From Bacillus sp. RO3 (GTDB taxonomy: Bacteria; Bacillota; Bacilli; Bacillales; Bacillaceae_B), in contig NZ_JAAXCV010000027.1 in NCBI RefSeq assembly GCF_012911895.1, positions 124,001-188,000 on the forward strand: a stretch of DNA of 64,000 bases, in the 5' to 3' direction. The position numbers and the translations under genes are program-made. This document shows, piece by piece, positions 25,884-33,912 of this stretch. The notes beneath the pieces were generated by a model. It was not told the origin of the DNA, did no database searches, and saw only the letters and a program-made list of their open reading frames with translations. Numbering within the stretch: position 1 is the first letter of the stretch; each line of letters opens with the position of its first letter.

Positions 25884-26120
25884 GGATGATGGAAGGCCAT
25901 TGAATACACTCGATGGAATAAATCATCCTTCTGCTTTTATCAGAACGGTATCGCGGGGTTTTTCATCTCCACCTTGGCTTTTCGCTTCCACCTCCTTGAA
26001 CCCACTGGAGGAAGATGGCGAAAAAAATGAAATTGCGTATTTTCTTCAATACTCTCGCTACCATTTAGAGAAGTATTTTGGTAATGTATAGCTTATAGGA
26101 GATAACGGGGAGGGGTTTGG

Positions 26121-26300
26121 ATGATCTCCATGTTTTTAGTATTTGCAGTTTTCATCTTATTTTATATAAATAAAATGACAAATGCATTATGTTTGCAAAA
26201 AGAAATACCTGAAGAACGCCAACCTAAGGTGTTTAGAACCATCAATATCCTAATCACCATACTACTGGTCTCTTCTTATATAGAGATATTGTTTACATAG
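26121..26300 (+). CDS. Small two-helix membrane protein, unknown
   Basis: 59 residues from ATG 26121, preceded by GGGGAGGGG (26107-26115) at good spacing. Helix 1 about residues 2-18 (ISMFLVFAVFILFYI), a charged loop QKEIPEERQPKVFRT, helix 2 about 42-59 (ILITILLVSSYIEILFT). Not recognised as a named family. It is followed at once by the inverted-repeat element at 26307-26417, which may terminate it. Confidence 0.65.
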   Translation: MISMFLVFAVFILFYINKMTNALCLQKEIPEERQPKVFRTINILITILLVSSYIEILFT

Positions 26301-26306
26301 GATAAT

Positions 26307-26417
26307 AAAAGCGGAGGCGGACTGTTTAGCCCCGACAAGCATAACCGGGAAATCCCTGAAGGCGTTCTTTGCCTTTGGGGATTTTTCGGTTATGACCTCG
26401 AGGGGCTGGCTGCTTTT
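26307..26417. repeat. 111-bp composite inverted-repeat element (dispersed-repeat type)
   Basis: Nested palindromes: ends AAAAGC/GCTTTT (26307-26312/26412-26417), then AGCCCC/GGGGCT (26328-26333/26402-26407), then CATAACCG/CGGTTATG (26340-26347/26387-26394) continuing into GAAATCCC/GGGGATTT and AAGGC/GCCTT. From memory this layout resembles a family of dispersed structured repeats in Bacillaceae genomes; not verified. Confidence 0.6.
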
Positions 26418-26450
26418 CAATTACCGGAATCCCCCTGATCAATCATAAAA

Positions 26451-26481
26451 AAACAGATCCGCTGGGATCCCGGATCTGTTT
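26451..26481 (-). terminator. Terminator downstream of the YjcZ-type gene cluster
   Basis: AAACAGATCCG (26451-26461) and CGGATCTGTTT (26471-26481), perfect 11-bp stem; minus-strand T-run follows. Confidence 0.88.
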
Positions 26482-26498
26482 GATCATCTATGATTACA

Positions 26499-26585
26499 TT
26501 AGCAAACGTATGCTGCACCAATGATGATTAACAAAATGAATAGAACTACGATTAACGCAAATCCTCCGCCGTAAGCACCTGACAT
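26499..26585 (-). CDS. YjcZ family sporulation micropeptide (copy 1)
   Basis: 28 residues beginning MSGAYGGGFALIVV and ending GAAYVC: a short Gly-rich head, then one membrane helix with the core FALIVVLFILLIIIG. SD AAGGAGGAAG is strong. YjcZ/SscA-type peptides occur in spore formers, and SscA contributes to coat assembly in B. subtilis, where I place sscA at this same prsA-yhaK locus (memory). It is the most downstream of three tandem copies. Confidence 0.88.
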   Translation of the reverse strand: MSGAYGGGFALIVVLFILLIIIGAAYVC

Positions 26586-26635
26586 CTGCGCTTCCTCCTT
26601 TCATGTATAAAAAGCCACCTGGATATGAATATAGC

Positions 26636-26668
26636 AAAAGGGGCCGCCTTCCTTAAGGTATTGCCCCC
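26636..26668 (-). terminator. Terminator between YjcZ-type copies 2 and 1
   Basis: AAAAGGGGCC (26636-26645) against GCCCCC (26663-26668) with an inner CCTT/AAGG; ends in TTTT on the minus strand, so copies may be transcribed separately. Confidence 0.65.
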
Positions 26669-26710
26669 TCCACAGTCATTATCCGATAACTTTAAACCCC
26701 GAGGCTAAAA

Positions 26711-26794
26711 TTATAGCCATGCTGCACCCACAATGATTAACAGGATGAACAGTACTACGATTAACGCGAATCCTCCGCCGTATGCATTACCCAT
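26711..26794 (-). CDS. YjcZ family sporulation micropeptide (copy 2)
   Basis: 27 residues, MGNAYGGGFALIVV to GAAWL. The 13-residue core FALIVVLFILLII is identical to copies 1 and 3. SD AAAGGAGGTGGG precedes ATG 26794. Upstream on the minus strand AC-N17-AATAAGATA resembles a sigma-K promoter (consensus -10 CATANNNTA, one mismatch), which fits mother-cell expression. Confidence 0.88.
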   Translation of the reverse strand: MGNAYGGGFALIVVLFILLIIVGAAWL

Positions 26795-26879
26795 AACTTC
26801 CCACCTCCTTTGAAGCGCTAATTTATCTTATTCAAGTTAGCTGCCATTTGTTTAGGCTAATATCAATTTTCTGAATTTT

Positions 26880-26966
26880 TTAGTAAAGATATGCGGCACC
26901 AACGATGATTAATAAGATGAACAGCACTACGATTAACGCGAATCCGGAATTGTATCCACAGCTCAT
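26880..26966 (-). CDS. YjcZ family sporulation micropeptide (copy 3)
   Basis: 28 residues, MSCGYNSGFALIVV to GAAYLY. The head differs from copies 1 and 2 (Cys-Gly-Tyr-Asn-Ser instead of the Tyr-Gly-Gly-Gly run), while the membrane core is identical. SD AAAGGAGGTAAT. A good sigma-K-like -10 lies upstream at 26997-27005. It faces away from prsA. Confidence 0.88.
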   Translation of the reverse strand: MSCGYNSGFALIVVLFILLIIVGAAYLY

Positions 26967-26996
26967 ATTTATTACCTCCTTTTCTCTCTTCGCTTT

Positions 26997-27025
26997 TATC
27001 ATATGAAGGAACCTAGGAAATGGGT
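26997..27025 (-). promoter_or_regulatory. Putative sigma-K promoter for YjcZ-type copy 3
   Basis: On the minus strand AC (27025-27024), 18-nt spacer, CATATGATA (27005-26997), a perfect CATANNNTA -10. It lies about 31 bp upstream of the start codon. Confidence 0.5.
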
Positions 27026-27153
27026 GTGTAAAACGCCTATTTTTCTTAAGATTCACTTGGAAAATATTTTTTTTAATGGAAGAAGTGTGTTATAGTATGA
27101 TTTGTAGAATTTTGACAAGCCATCTAACGAATATATTGTAGGAGTTGGTCACC

Positions 27154-28110
27154 ATGAAAAAATGGATCATTTCAGTTTCTTTGGCTGCAGGAGTCGCAGG
27201 CCTTGCAGGATGCAGCGGAGACGGTGCTGAAGGAAATAGTGACGTTGTTGCAACAACGAAAGCTGGAGACGTAACAAAAGAGGAATTATACAAATCAATG
27301 AAGCAGAAGTTCACTCCACAAATGGAGCAAGCCCTTCAGGAACTGGTTTACACGAAGGTCCTTGAAGAGAAGTATGATGTGTCAGAAGAGGAAGTTGAGG
27401 AAAAGCTGAATGAAGCAAAAGATCAATTGGGCCCTCAGTTTGATATGTTCTTACAACAATATAACCTTGATGAAAAATCGTTTAAAGAATACTTAAAGCT
27501 TCAGTTATTACAAGAGAAGGCGACGATTTCCGATGTAAAAGTGACTGAAGAGGAAGTCAAGGAATATTACGAGACATGGAAACCTGACATTCAAGTTCGT
27601 CACATTCTTGTGGACGATGAGAAAACAGCTAAAGAAGTGAAGCAAAAATTAGCTGACGGCGGTAAGTTTGAAGAGCTTGCAAAAGAATACTCCAAGGATC
27701 CAGGTTCTGCCGAAAATGGGGGAAGCTTGGGCTGGGTAGACAATGCAGGCCGCCAAAACTTCGTACCTGAATTCTCCAAGGCACTGGATACATTAGAAAA
27801 AGGCAACGTGAGTGAACCTGTCAAAACAGAATATGGCTATCACATCATTGAAGTGACAGATAAGAAAGAAAAGAAATCCCTTGATGAGATGAAAAAGGAA
27901 ATTGAAACAGAATTGAAGCTTTCAAAAGTGGATCCTCAAAAAATTCAGGAAGCCATGAAAGCTGAAATTGAAAAAGCTGACTTAAACATTAAAGATGAAG
28001 ATCTAAAAAAAGCATTTGACCAGGTTCTGAATCCTCCAGCTGCACCTGAGGGCGGAGAAACTCCCGCTGCACCTGAAGGAGACGAAGCACCGGCAGCAGA
28101 TCAAGAATAA
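27154..28110 (+). CDS. prsA: Foldase lipoprotein PrsA (parvulin-type PPIase)
   Basis: 318 residues from ATG 27154, with AGGAG (27140-27144) 9 nt upstream. Signal peptide MKKWIISVSLAAGVAGLAGC with lipobox LAGC. The N- and C-terminal helical parts form the chaperone bowl; a PpiC parvulin domain spans about 146-236 (VRHILVDDEKTAKEV, LGWVDNAGRQNFVPEFS, EYGYHIIEVTD). The tail is Pro/Ala/Glu-rich with two imperfect APEGGETPA repeats. PrsA folds secreted proteins at the membrane-wall interface; fits with ecsAB and scoC nearby in a secretion-related neighbourhood. Confidence 0.97.
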   Translation: MKKWIISVSLAAGVAGLAGCSGDGAEGNSDVVATTKAGDVTKEELYKSMKQKFTPQMEQALQELVYTKVLEEKYDVSEEEVEEKLNEAKDQLGPQFDMFLQQYNLDEKSFKEYLKLQLLQEKATISDVKVTEEEVKEYYETWKPDIQVRHILVDDEKTAKEVKQKLADGGKFEELAKEYSKDPGSAENGGSLGWVDNAGRQNFVPEFSKALDTLEKGNVSEPVKTEYGYHIIEVTDKKEKKSLDEMKKEIETELKLSKVDPQKIQEAMKAEIEKADLNIKDEDLKKAFDQVLNPPAAPEGGETPAAPEGDEAPAADQE

Positions 28111-28117
28111 GATAACC

Positions 28118-28154
28118 AAAAGGACTGGCGGCTCTATAAGCCGCCAGTCCTTTT
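28118..28154. terminator. Bidirectional terminator after prsA
   Basis: Perfect 16-bp stem, arms 28118-28133 and 28139-28154, loop CTATA, with A- and T-tracts on either side. Confidence 0.92.
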
Positions 28155-28168
28155 AGTATTCCCCATCA

Positions 28169-28357
28169 TCATGTCGTCAATTGACGTCTGCGCTCCTTTT
28201 CCTCTTTCATCCGTTGAATATAAACTTCTCCTTCTTTCTCAATCCACTCATCTTCCATATTCTTTTCTTCTTTAGCTGATTTAATCGTCATAAAGGCACT
28301 CCCGAATATCCCTGCTACAACCAAATACATCCAAATAGGCAGTGTCATTTGCTTCAA
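28169..28357 (-). CDS. yhaL: Sporulation protein YhaL
   Basis: 62 residues: one N-terminal helix (about 8-24, WMYLVVAGIFGSAFMTI) and a highly charged tail (SAKEEKNMEDEWIEKEGEVY, then QRMKEEKERRRQ). Same architecture and place, next to prsA, as B. subtilis YhaL, a sporulation-associated protein of unknown biochemical role. Confidence 0.85.
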   Translation of the reverse strand: MKQMTLPIWMYLVVAGIFGSAFMTIKSAKEEKNMEDEWIEKEGEVYIQRMKEEKERRRQLTT

Positions 28358-28438
28358 CTCCTTATAGGTTTGTCCTCTTGATTAACACTATATGAAGGGA
28401 AGCGGTAAATCATACTTACTTTATACTCCGTTCTACTT

Positions 28439-28467
28439 AAAAAAGCCCCGGTTCACACCGTGGGCTT
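28439..28467 (-). terminator. Terminator of yhaM
   Basis: AAGCCC-C-GGT and ACCG-T-GGGCTT arms (28443-28451/28457-28467); T-run on the minus strand just past the yhaM stop. Confidence 0.75.
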
Positions 28468-28474
28468 ACTCTGA

Positions 28475-29416
28475 TTATTTATGAAAAGTAGGTTTATAGA
28501 AGGAACGATTATCAAGAGCAAATACTCTTTCTGTGTACTCCCCTGGTTTCACCCGTTCCAGTGCACGGTCAAGCATATTCATCTTTGCATCCACATTATC
28601 GATATAATGCAGAATTTCAGCTTCACGAATGAGTGGAGGTTTAGGGCTGCCCCACTCGGCTTTACCATGATGACTCAATACAAGATGTTGAAGGATCATG
28701 ACTTCTTCTCCTTCGATTCCCAGTTCATCGGCAGCTTTTCCTATCTCATTCACCATAATGGAGATATGGCCGATCAGATTTCCTTCTATCGTATACGTTG
28801 TCGAGGTTGGACCTGAAAGTTCAATGACCTTACCCAGGTCATGAAGGATCACCCCCGCGTATAACAAGTCGGAATCAAGGGAAGGGTAAAGTGCTGCAAT
28901 CGCTTTTGAAAGATCCAGCATCGATACGACGTGATAGGCAAGACCTGATACGAATTCGTGATGGTTCTTAGTCGCAGCCGGATATTCCAGAAATGGCTTT
29001 TGATATTTTTTAAGCAGGTGCCTTGTGATGCGTTGAATATTGGGATTTCTCATTTCAAAGATGTACTGGGTAATTTTACTTGTCATTTCATCAATGCTCA
29101 CAGGCGCCGTCTCCAGGAAGTCTGAAATGGCATAGCCATCAGCTGATGAAGCCGGTCGAATCTGCTTGATTTTGAGCTGATTCTTCCCGCGGTAACTATG
29201 TATGTCCCCGACAACCTTTACGATAGTTTCAGGCTGATAGGCCTTTTCATCCTGCTCTGAAGCATCCCAGAGCTTCGCTTCCATGTCTCCGCTCTTATCC
29301 TGCAGAATCAGGGTTAAAAACGGCTTTCCTGTATTTGTCGTGCCTTTGGTCATTTGTTTAATTAATAATGGCAAGTCAATGGTTTCTCCGACATTAAAAT
29401 GGGTGATTCCTGACAT
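28475..29416 (-). CDS. yhaM: 3'-5' exoribonuclease YhaM
   Basis: 313 residues from ATG 29416, with GGAGG 7 nt upstream; an in-frame extension to 29434 overlaps the SD. OB-fold (about residues 20-100, [19 protein letters not shown]) followed by an HD domain with [24 protein letters not shown] (metal-binding HD) and [15 protein letters not shown]. YhaM degrades RNA and single-stranded DNA 3'-5' with Mn/Mg in B. subtilis. Here it is separated from yhaN by an inserted MFS gene. Confidence 0.95.
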   Translation of the reverse strand: MSGITHFNVGETIDLPLLIKQMTKGTTNTGKPFLTLILQDKSGDMEAKLWDASEQDEKAYQPETIVKVVGDIHSYRGKNQLKIKQIRPASSADGYAISDFLETAPVSIDEMTSKITQYIFEMRNPNIQRITRHLLKKYQKPFLEYPAATKNHHEFVSGLAYHVVSMLDLSKAIAALYPSLDSDLLYAGVILHDLGKVIELSGPTSTTYTIEGNLIGHISIMVNEIGKAADELGIEGEEVMILQHLVLSHHGKAEWGSPKPPLIREAEILHYIDNVDAKMNMLDRALERVKPGEYTERVFALDNRSFYKPTFHK

Positions 29417-29536
29417 CTCTTCTCCTCCGTCCAACTATATTATTAGTTACAGTATATCATATTTCCATAGATTACATGGTTGGAAAGGGCTGGGACGACG
29501 GGTTTGAATCATTGCCATCCTTGATCTCCCCTCAAG

Positions 29537-29564
29537 GAAAAACCGTCTTCTTACAGAAGACGGT
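29537..29564 (-). terminator. Terminator of the MFS exporter gene
   Basis: AACCGTCTTC (29541-29550), loop TTACA, GAAGACGGT (29556-29564); minus strand continues TTTTTCC. Confidence 0.85.
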
Positions 29565-29571
29565 CCCCCCT

Positions 29572-30777
29572 TTAATTAACTAACGCCCTTTTTTGTTTCT
29601 TGCTGATCCATACTTTTGTTGCTACCAGTCCAACGAGCATAATGAATGCCCCGAAGAAGTATGGGATATGAATATTCCATTCAAATAAGGTACCCGCCAA
29701 TAATGGCCCAGCGACATTACCAAGACTTAGAAATGAGTTATTAAGCCCCATTACAGTGCCTTGTCGCTCACCGGCCAATTTTGAAATAAGAGAGTTCAAG
29801 GATGGACGAAGCATGGAATTCCCCACGAAGAATACAGCAGTTGTGATCAAGACACCCACAAAATCGGTTGCAAATGTCATAATGACAAATCCCAGGGCAC
29901 TGAGGAGCAGTGAGCCTGTTACGACTTTTTCCTCCCCAAACTTTTTCGTGGCCTTTCCCACACCAACACCTTGAACTACGGTACCTATGATTCCAATGAT
30001 CAGGATGATGATGCCGACCTGCTGGGGACCATATCCGTATCTCTCCAGGGCATAATAGCTAAAAATCGATTGGAAATTCGCCAAACCGAAACTCATGATG
30101 AAGACAAGTATCAGCAGAAATCCGACTGGGCTCATAACCGCATTTTTCATGACAACAAAGCGATTCTCGCGTTTTTCATCAGGATCAAAGGTTCTATTTT
30201 CCTTTGGATAGGATTCAGGTAAGATGATGACGGAAACGATTGCAGCGATGGAAGCGGCAATCCCGGCAAAGATGAATGGATAGGAGAGATTGATTTCAGC
30301 CAGCCACCCTCCGATCCCCGGACCAATGACAATTCCAAGGCCCATGGCAGCGCCAAGGATCCCCATCCCTTGGCCACGATTGTCTTCATCCGTTACATCC
30401 GATACATACGCCATTGCGGTAGGCATTAATGCTGAGCCGAAAATGCCTGCGAGGATCCTGGATAAAAAAAGCATCCACAACCCTACTGCGAAGGCGAAAA
30501 TGAACTCAGCTACAGCAAATCCTATCAGTCCGATCGTGATCAACGGTTTCCTTCCGATCCGATCGGATAAGCGCCCCCAAATGGGGGCAAATAAAAACTG
30601 CATGAATGCAAACACGGCGACCAGTGCTCCCAGTGTTTGGGCATTGGCATTGAATTTTTCTACATAGAACGGAAGGATGGGTATGACAAGGCCTATTCCT
30701 ACCATGACAATAAATAAGTTAAAGCTCAGTAGTGCAAGTGGTCCCCTATTGCGTTTCCACCCTTTTGTTTTTTTCAT
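29572..30777 (-). CDS. MFS drug-efflux-type transporter (TetA/NorA-like, 12 helices)
   Basis: 401 residues, about 12 membrane helices. Motif A between helices 2 and 3 is APIWGRLSDRIGRKP; the motif C region is MGLGIVIGPGIGGW, which marks drug:H+ antiporters of the 12-helix class. A charged cytoplasmic loop after helix 6 (LPESYPKENRTFDPDEKREN) separates the halves. It resembles NorA/Bmr/TetA-type exporters; substrate unknown. Monocistronic, lying between yhaN and yhaM, which are adjacent in B. subtilis, so it looks like an insertion into a conserved block. Confidence 0.85.
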   Translation of the reverse strand: MKKTKGWKRNRGPLALLSFNLFIVMVGIGLVIPILPFYVEKFNANAQTLGALVAVFAFMQFLFAPIWGRLSDRIGRKPLITIGLIGFAVAEFIFAFAVGLWMLFLSRILAGIFGSALMPTAMAYVSDVTDEDNRGQGMGILGAAMGLGIVIGPGIGGWLAEINLSYPFIFAGIAASIAAIVSVIILPESYPKENRTFDPDEKRENRFVVMKNAVMSPVGFLLILVFIMSFGLANFQSIFSYYALERYGYGPQQVGIIILIIGIIGTVVQGVGVGKATKKFGEEKVVTGSLLLSALGFVIMTFATDFVGVLITTAVFFVGNSMLRPSLNSLISKLAGERQGTVMGLNNSFLSLGNVAGPLLAGTLFEWNIHIPYFFGAFIMLVGLVATKVWISKKQKRALVN

Positions 30778-30919
30778 GTGATGTGTTCCTTCTTTCTTAC
30801 ACTCATTTCATTTCCATGCTTTTCTATTTAGAGGCAGCAGACAAGACCCTTTAAACAGACTCCATGTAGTATTGTAACGAATTCAGGGGATTATTGCTAA
30901 TTCTAGTTATGAAACAAAC

Positions 30920-33895
30920 TCAGGAAGTGCGCATCGAAACTTCATCATGTCTCTTCAATACAATCACCTCTTCGTCATGGAAAGCATCTTTTATATGGGG
31001 GTGACATGTAAAGAATAGTATCTGATGGTTGATGGACATTTTCCTCAACAGCTTCAAAAATGCAGTGGTTCTCTCCCTGTCAAAGTTGACGACACCATCA
31101 TCAATGAGGATGGGTAGTGGATACTTATCACGGAACGATTGAATGAGGGCAAAACGCAGTGCAATATACAGCTGTTCTTTCGTTCCTTGACTAAGTTCGA
31201 CTGCGTTGAATACCTCTCCATTATCCGTCTTCACTTTGATCATTTCATCTTCCTGCAGAAGAATGCGATGATAGTGATTCTCTGTCAGCTCTCTGAATAT
31301 TTCTTCTGCGAGCCTCATCACCTCAGGCATTTTGGTTTTTTGGTAGAGGTCGATGGTTTTACTTAATGATACTTGGGCCAATGTATATTTGGACCATTCA
31401 TAGGCCAGTTCTTGAAGCTCGGCCTTCTTTCCATGAAACTCCTGGAGGATACTGGAGTAACTCTTCCCTTCCTCGAGCACTTTTCTTTCATATGATATGG
31501 ATGCAAGCTCTTTTTGACGGGTGGATAGCTCCGCGGTTAGCCCGTCGATTTTTTCTGACACCTGTTTTACTTTCCTCCTGCTCTCTTCCAAAGAGTCGAA
31601 TTCCTTAAACGTATCTAGGGTTCGCTTCGTCAGCCTTGTTTTCAAGCCACTGTATTCGGCAGCTAAGTCGCTTCTTTCTTCCGCTTGTAAGGCTTTTTGG
31701 CGAAAATCACCTTCTTTCTCACAGCCTGCGGATTCCATAAGGGCTTGTAGGTCGTCACGTACCTTTTCTCTTTCAATGGACAGCTTGTTTATTTCAAACG
31801 ACAGAGGCTCTAGTTCAGATTGAGCGCTGCTGATGATCATTTGTCTCTTCTCTAGTTCCTGCATGATCCCCTTTAGTCTAACCAGCGCATCCTCCACAGT
31901 CGTAAACGTTAGAGAATGACGGTGGAACCATGATTGGCAATCTTCACGATACTCTTTCATTTTATCGAACAGAGAGGCTTGTTCCTCTTCTAATTGGATA
32001 GAACGTTCAAAGGCAGTGACCGCTTCTTTCATTTTGACATGGGCATCCGGAAGCCACTTCCAGTGAAAATCATTAGGTAAACTAAGCTCCGATCTCAAGT
32101 GAGATAATCTTTCCTCACTCAAGATCATTTCTCGCTCCATCCTATTCTGCTTTCCCTTGACCTTCTCAAGCTTCAGCTGTTGCTCCTCTAAAGATAGAAT
32201 TCGCTGCTTCCACTCATGCCTTAATTCCATTTGCGTCTTTAAGTTCTCCTCATCCTTCTCTATAGAATGAACGTCCATTTGCCCTTCCGGCTTTAGTTCT
32301 TCAGCCCTTGATTTGATTTCCTGAAGCATGCTGAATTCTTCATGTAAATGTCCCTTTGCCTGAATCAGCAATGTCCCCACCACAATGAGGATCATGAGGC
32401 TGATCCCGGAAAACAGCCAATTTCCCGATACGACAGCCCATATAGAGAGCCCCGACAGGAGCAGAAGGGACACAGACATGGCAAGGAGCTGTCGAGTGAA
32501 AGACGCCTTCTTCCTGATGAAGCGCTCTTCACCCCGTTTCACCTGAAGGTTCACCCAGTCTGCCTGATCACGTGAAGCCTGCTTGGATGACTTGGCCTTC
32601 ACAGATCTTTGTAATTGCTGATACTCATCCTCTTCCATCAGCCTTTCTTCTAATCGGTCACACTTGCTTTCAATGAGGTAGAGCTCTTCTTTCGCTTCCT
32701 CATATAAATTTTGCAAGCTTTCCCTTTCATGAAGAAGCTTTGAGTGCTTGTCAAGTGCTTGTTGAATGTTGTCAGACATCATCATGCTTGTATCAAGTTT
32801 TGGTACGTCTGTAAAATCTACTGTGAGTCCCAATTCACGGATCGTACCGTTGATCTTATTGCGCACAGCTTTCAATTCACTATCCCGCTCACTGCTCTCT
32901 TCTTTCCATTTTAAATAAAAGGACTGATGAGACAAGATCTTCTCTAAGAATGGAATGTCTTCCCTTAAAGTCTTATCTATTTCTGCCGACTCTATTTTCT
33001 TTTGGAGATTCCCCTGCTTCTCCTTCAGTGTTTCAAGGTAGGCTGATACTTGTCTTTCTTCGGTTTTAAGCTCGTTAAAATGCTCTAAACCTCTTGGCGG
33101 AAACACCACTTCTTCCAATTGCAACATCCGCTGTTCCATACGTGCGAAGCCGATGAGAGTATTCCAGTTTTCATTAACTGAAATCAGGTTCTCTCTCTCT
33201 TCGCGAAGGGAGGCCGTCTCTTCCTCCATAGAAGAAATCTGTGCTTTTAATGCTTGCTGCTTCTCTATCAGCAGGCTGAATCGTTCGTTTTTTTCTTTTC
33301 CCTCCCTTACCTGCTTCTCCAAGGATTTCAATTCAGTCAGGACTGTATTGATCATCGGTTTCCTTCCAGATTTTTTAAACAGCCGCTCACGTTCTTTTTG
33401 CCAATCCTGATCCATTTGTAAAAGGAGGTCCGTCCCTGTAGACCCTGCGGAGAAAAGGTAGCGGTTCAGATCTTCTTTTTTCAGGCGCTGGATGTTTTGA
33501 AGTCCTTCGAGGTTGAATGAAAATATGTTTTGGTAGGTTGTCCTGTCAAGGTTTCCAAGCAACTGTCGAAGGGCTTCTTCCCCTTCCACCCTTCCATCTT
33601 CGAATTGGACGGTTACGTCACCTGACGCTTTGCCTTTAATCCGCTCGATTTGAACGAGCCCATAATTGTCCATTTCACATATGACTTTACCACCGTATTC
33701 CCCAGAGAACTTCGGTTCGTATCTCAACAGGGAATGCTGTTTAGTCGGAAAACCGAATAAAATGCTATGAATAAAGGACATAATGGTTGACTTACCAGTT
33801 TCATTTTCTCCAAAAAACAACTGAAGGTCTGAAAGTTTGTACTGTTTATTGATTATTTTTCCGTATCCATAAATATGAAGTTCAAGCAGTTTCAT
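30920..33895 (-). CDS. yhaN: SbcC-like AAA/SMC-type ATPase YhaN
   Basis: 991 residues from ATG 33895; GGAGG lies 8 nt upstream, while the GTG at 33904 overlaps the SD. ABC-type split ATPase: Walker A FFGENETGKSTIMSF near residue 34, about 700 residues of coiled coil, and a C-terminal half with ELSQGTKEQLYIALR (signature) and PILIDDGVVNFD (Walker B). A hydrophobic hairpin (about 468-513, LLAMSVSLLLLSGLSIWAVV) interrupts the coil and suggests membrane contact, as in B. subtilis YhaN. It pairs with the YhaO nuclease (17-nt gap) as an SbcCD/Rad50-Mre11-like unit. Confidence 0.92.
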   Translation of the reverse strand: MKLLELHIYGYGKIINKQYKLSDLQLFFGENETGKSTIMSFIHSILFGFPTKQHSLLRYEPKFSGEYGGKVICEMDNYGLVQIERIKGKASGDVTVQFEDGRVEGEEALRQLLGNLDRTTYQNIFSFNLEGLQNIQRLKKEDLNRYLFSAGSTGTDLLLQMDQDWQKERERLFKKSGRKPMINTVLTELKSLEKQVREGKEKNERFSLLIEKQQALKAQISSMEEETASLREERENLISVNENWNTLIGFARMEQRMLQLEEVVFPPRGLEHFNELKTEERQVSAYLETLKEKQGNLQKKIESAEIDKTLREDIPFLEKILSHQSFYLKWKEESSERDSELKAVRNKINGTIRELGLTVDFTDVPKLDTSMMMSDNIQQALDKHSKLLHERESLQNLYEEAKEELYLIESKCDRLEERLMEEDEYQQLQRSVKAKSSKQASRDQADWVNLQVKRGEERFIRKKASFTRQLLAMSVSLLLLSGLSIWAVVSGNWLFSGISLMILIVVGTLLIQAKGHLHEEFSMLQEIKSRAEELKPEGQMDVHSIEKDEENLKTQMELRHEWKQRILSLEEQQLKLEKVKGKQNRMEREMILSEERLSHLRSELSLPNDFHWKWLPDAHVKMKEAVTAFERSIQLEEEQASLFDKMKEYREDCQSWFHRHSLTFTTVEDALVRLKGIMQELEKRQMIISSAQSELEPLSFEINKLSIEREKVRDDLQALMESAGCEKEGDFRQKALQAEERSDLAAEYSGLKTRLTKRTLDTFKEFDSLEESRRKVKQVSEKIDGLTAELSTRQKELASISYERKVLEEGKSYSSILQEFHGKKAELQELAYEWSKYTLAQVSLSKTIDLYQKTKMPEVMRLAEEIFRELTENHYHRILLQEDEMIKVKTDNGEVFNAVELSQGTKEQLYIALRFALIQSFRDKYPLPILIDDGVVNFDRERTTAFLKLLRKMSINHQILFFTCHPHIKDAFHDEEVIVLKRHDEVSMRTS

Positions 33896-33912
33896 CTTCA
33901 TCACCTCCCCGT

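Noticed and set aside
25900-26091. 63-codon frame between yhaJ and the small membrane protein
   Set aside because: No recognisable SD, no hydrophobic or conserved pattern; the region instead holds an AAGGATGAT/ATCATCCTT inverted repeat that may terminate yhaJ.
30290-30667. 125-codon plus-strand frame in the MFS gene
   Set aside because: Antisense shadow; no SD and implausible composition.
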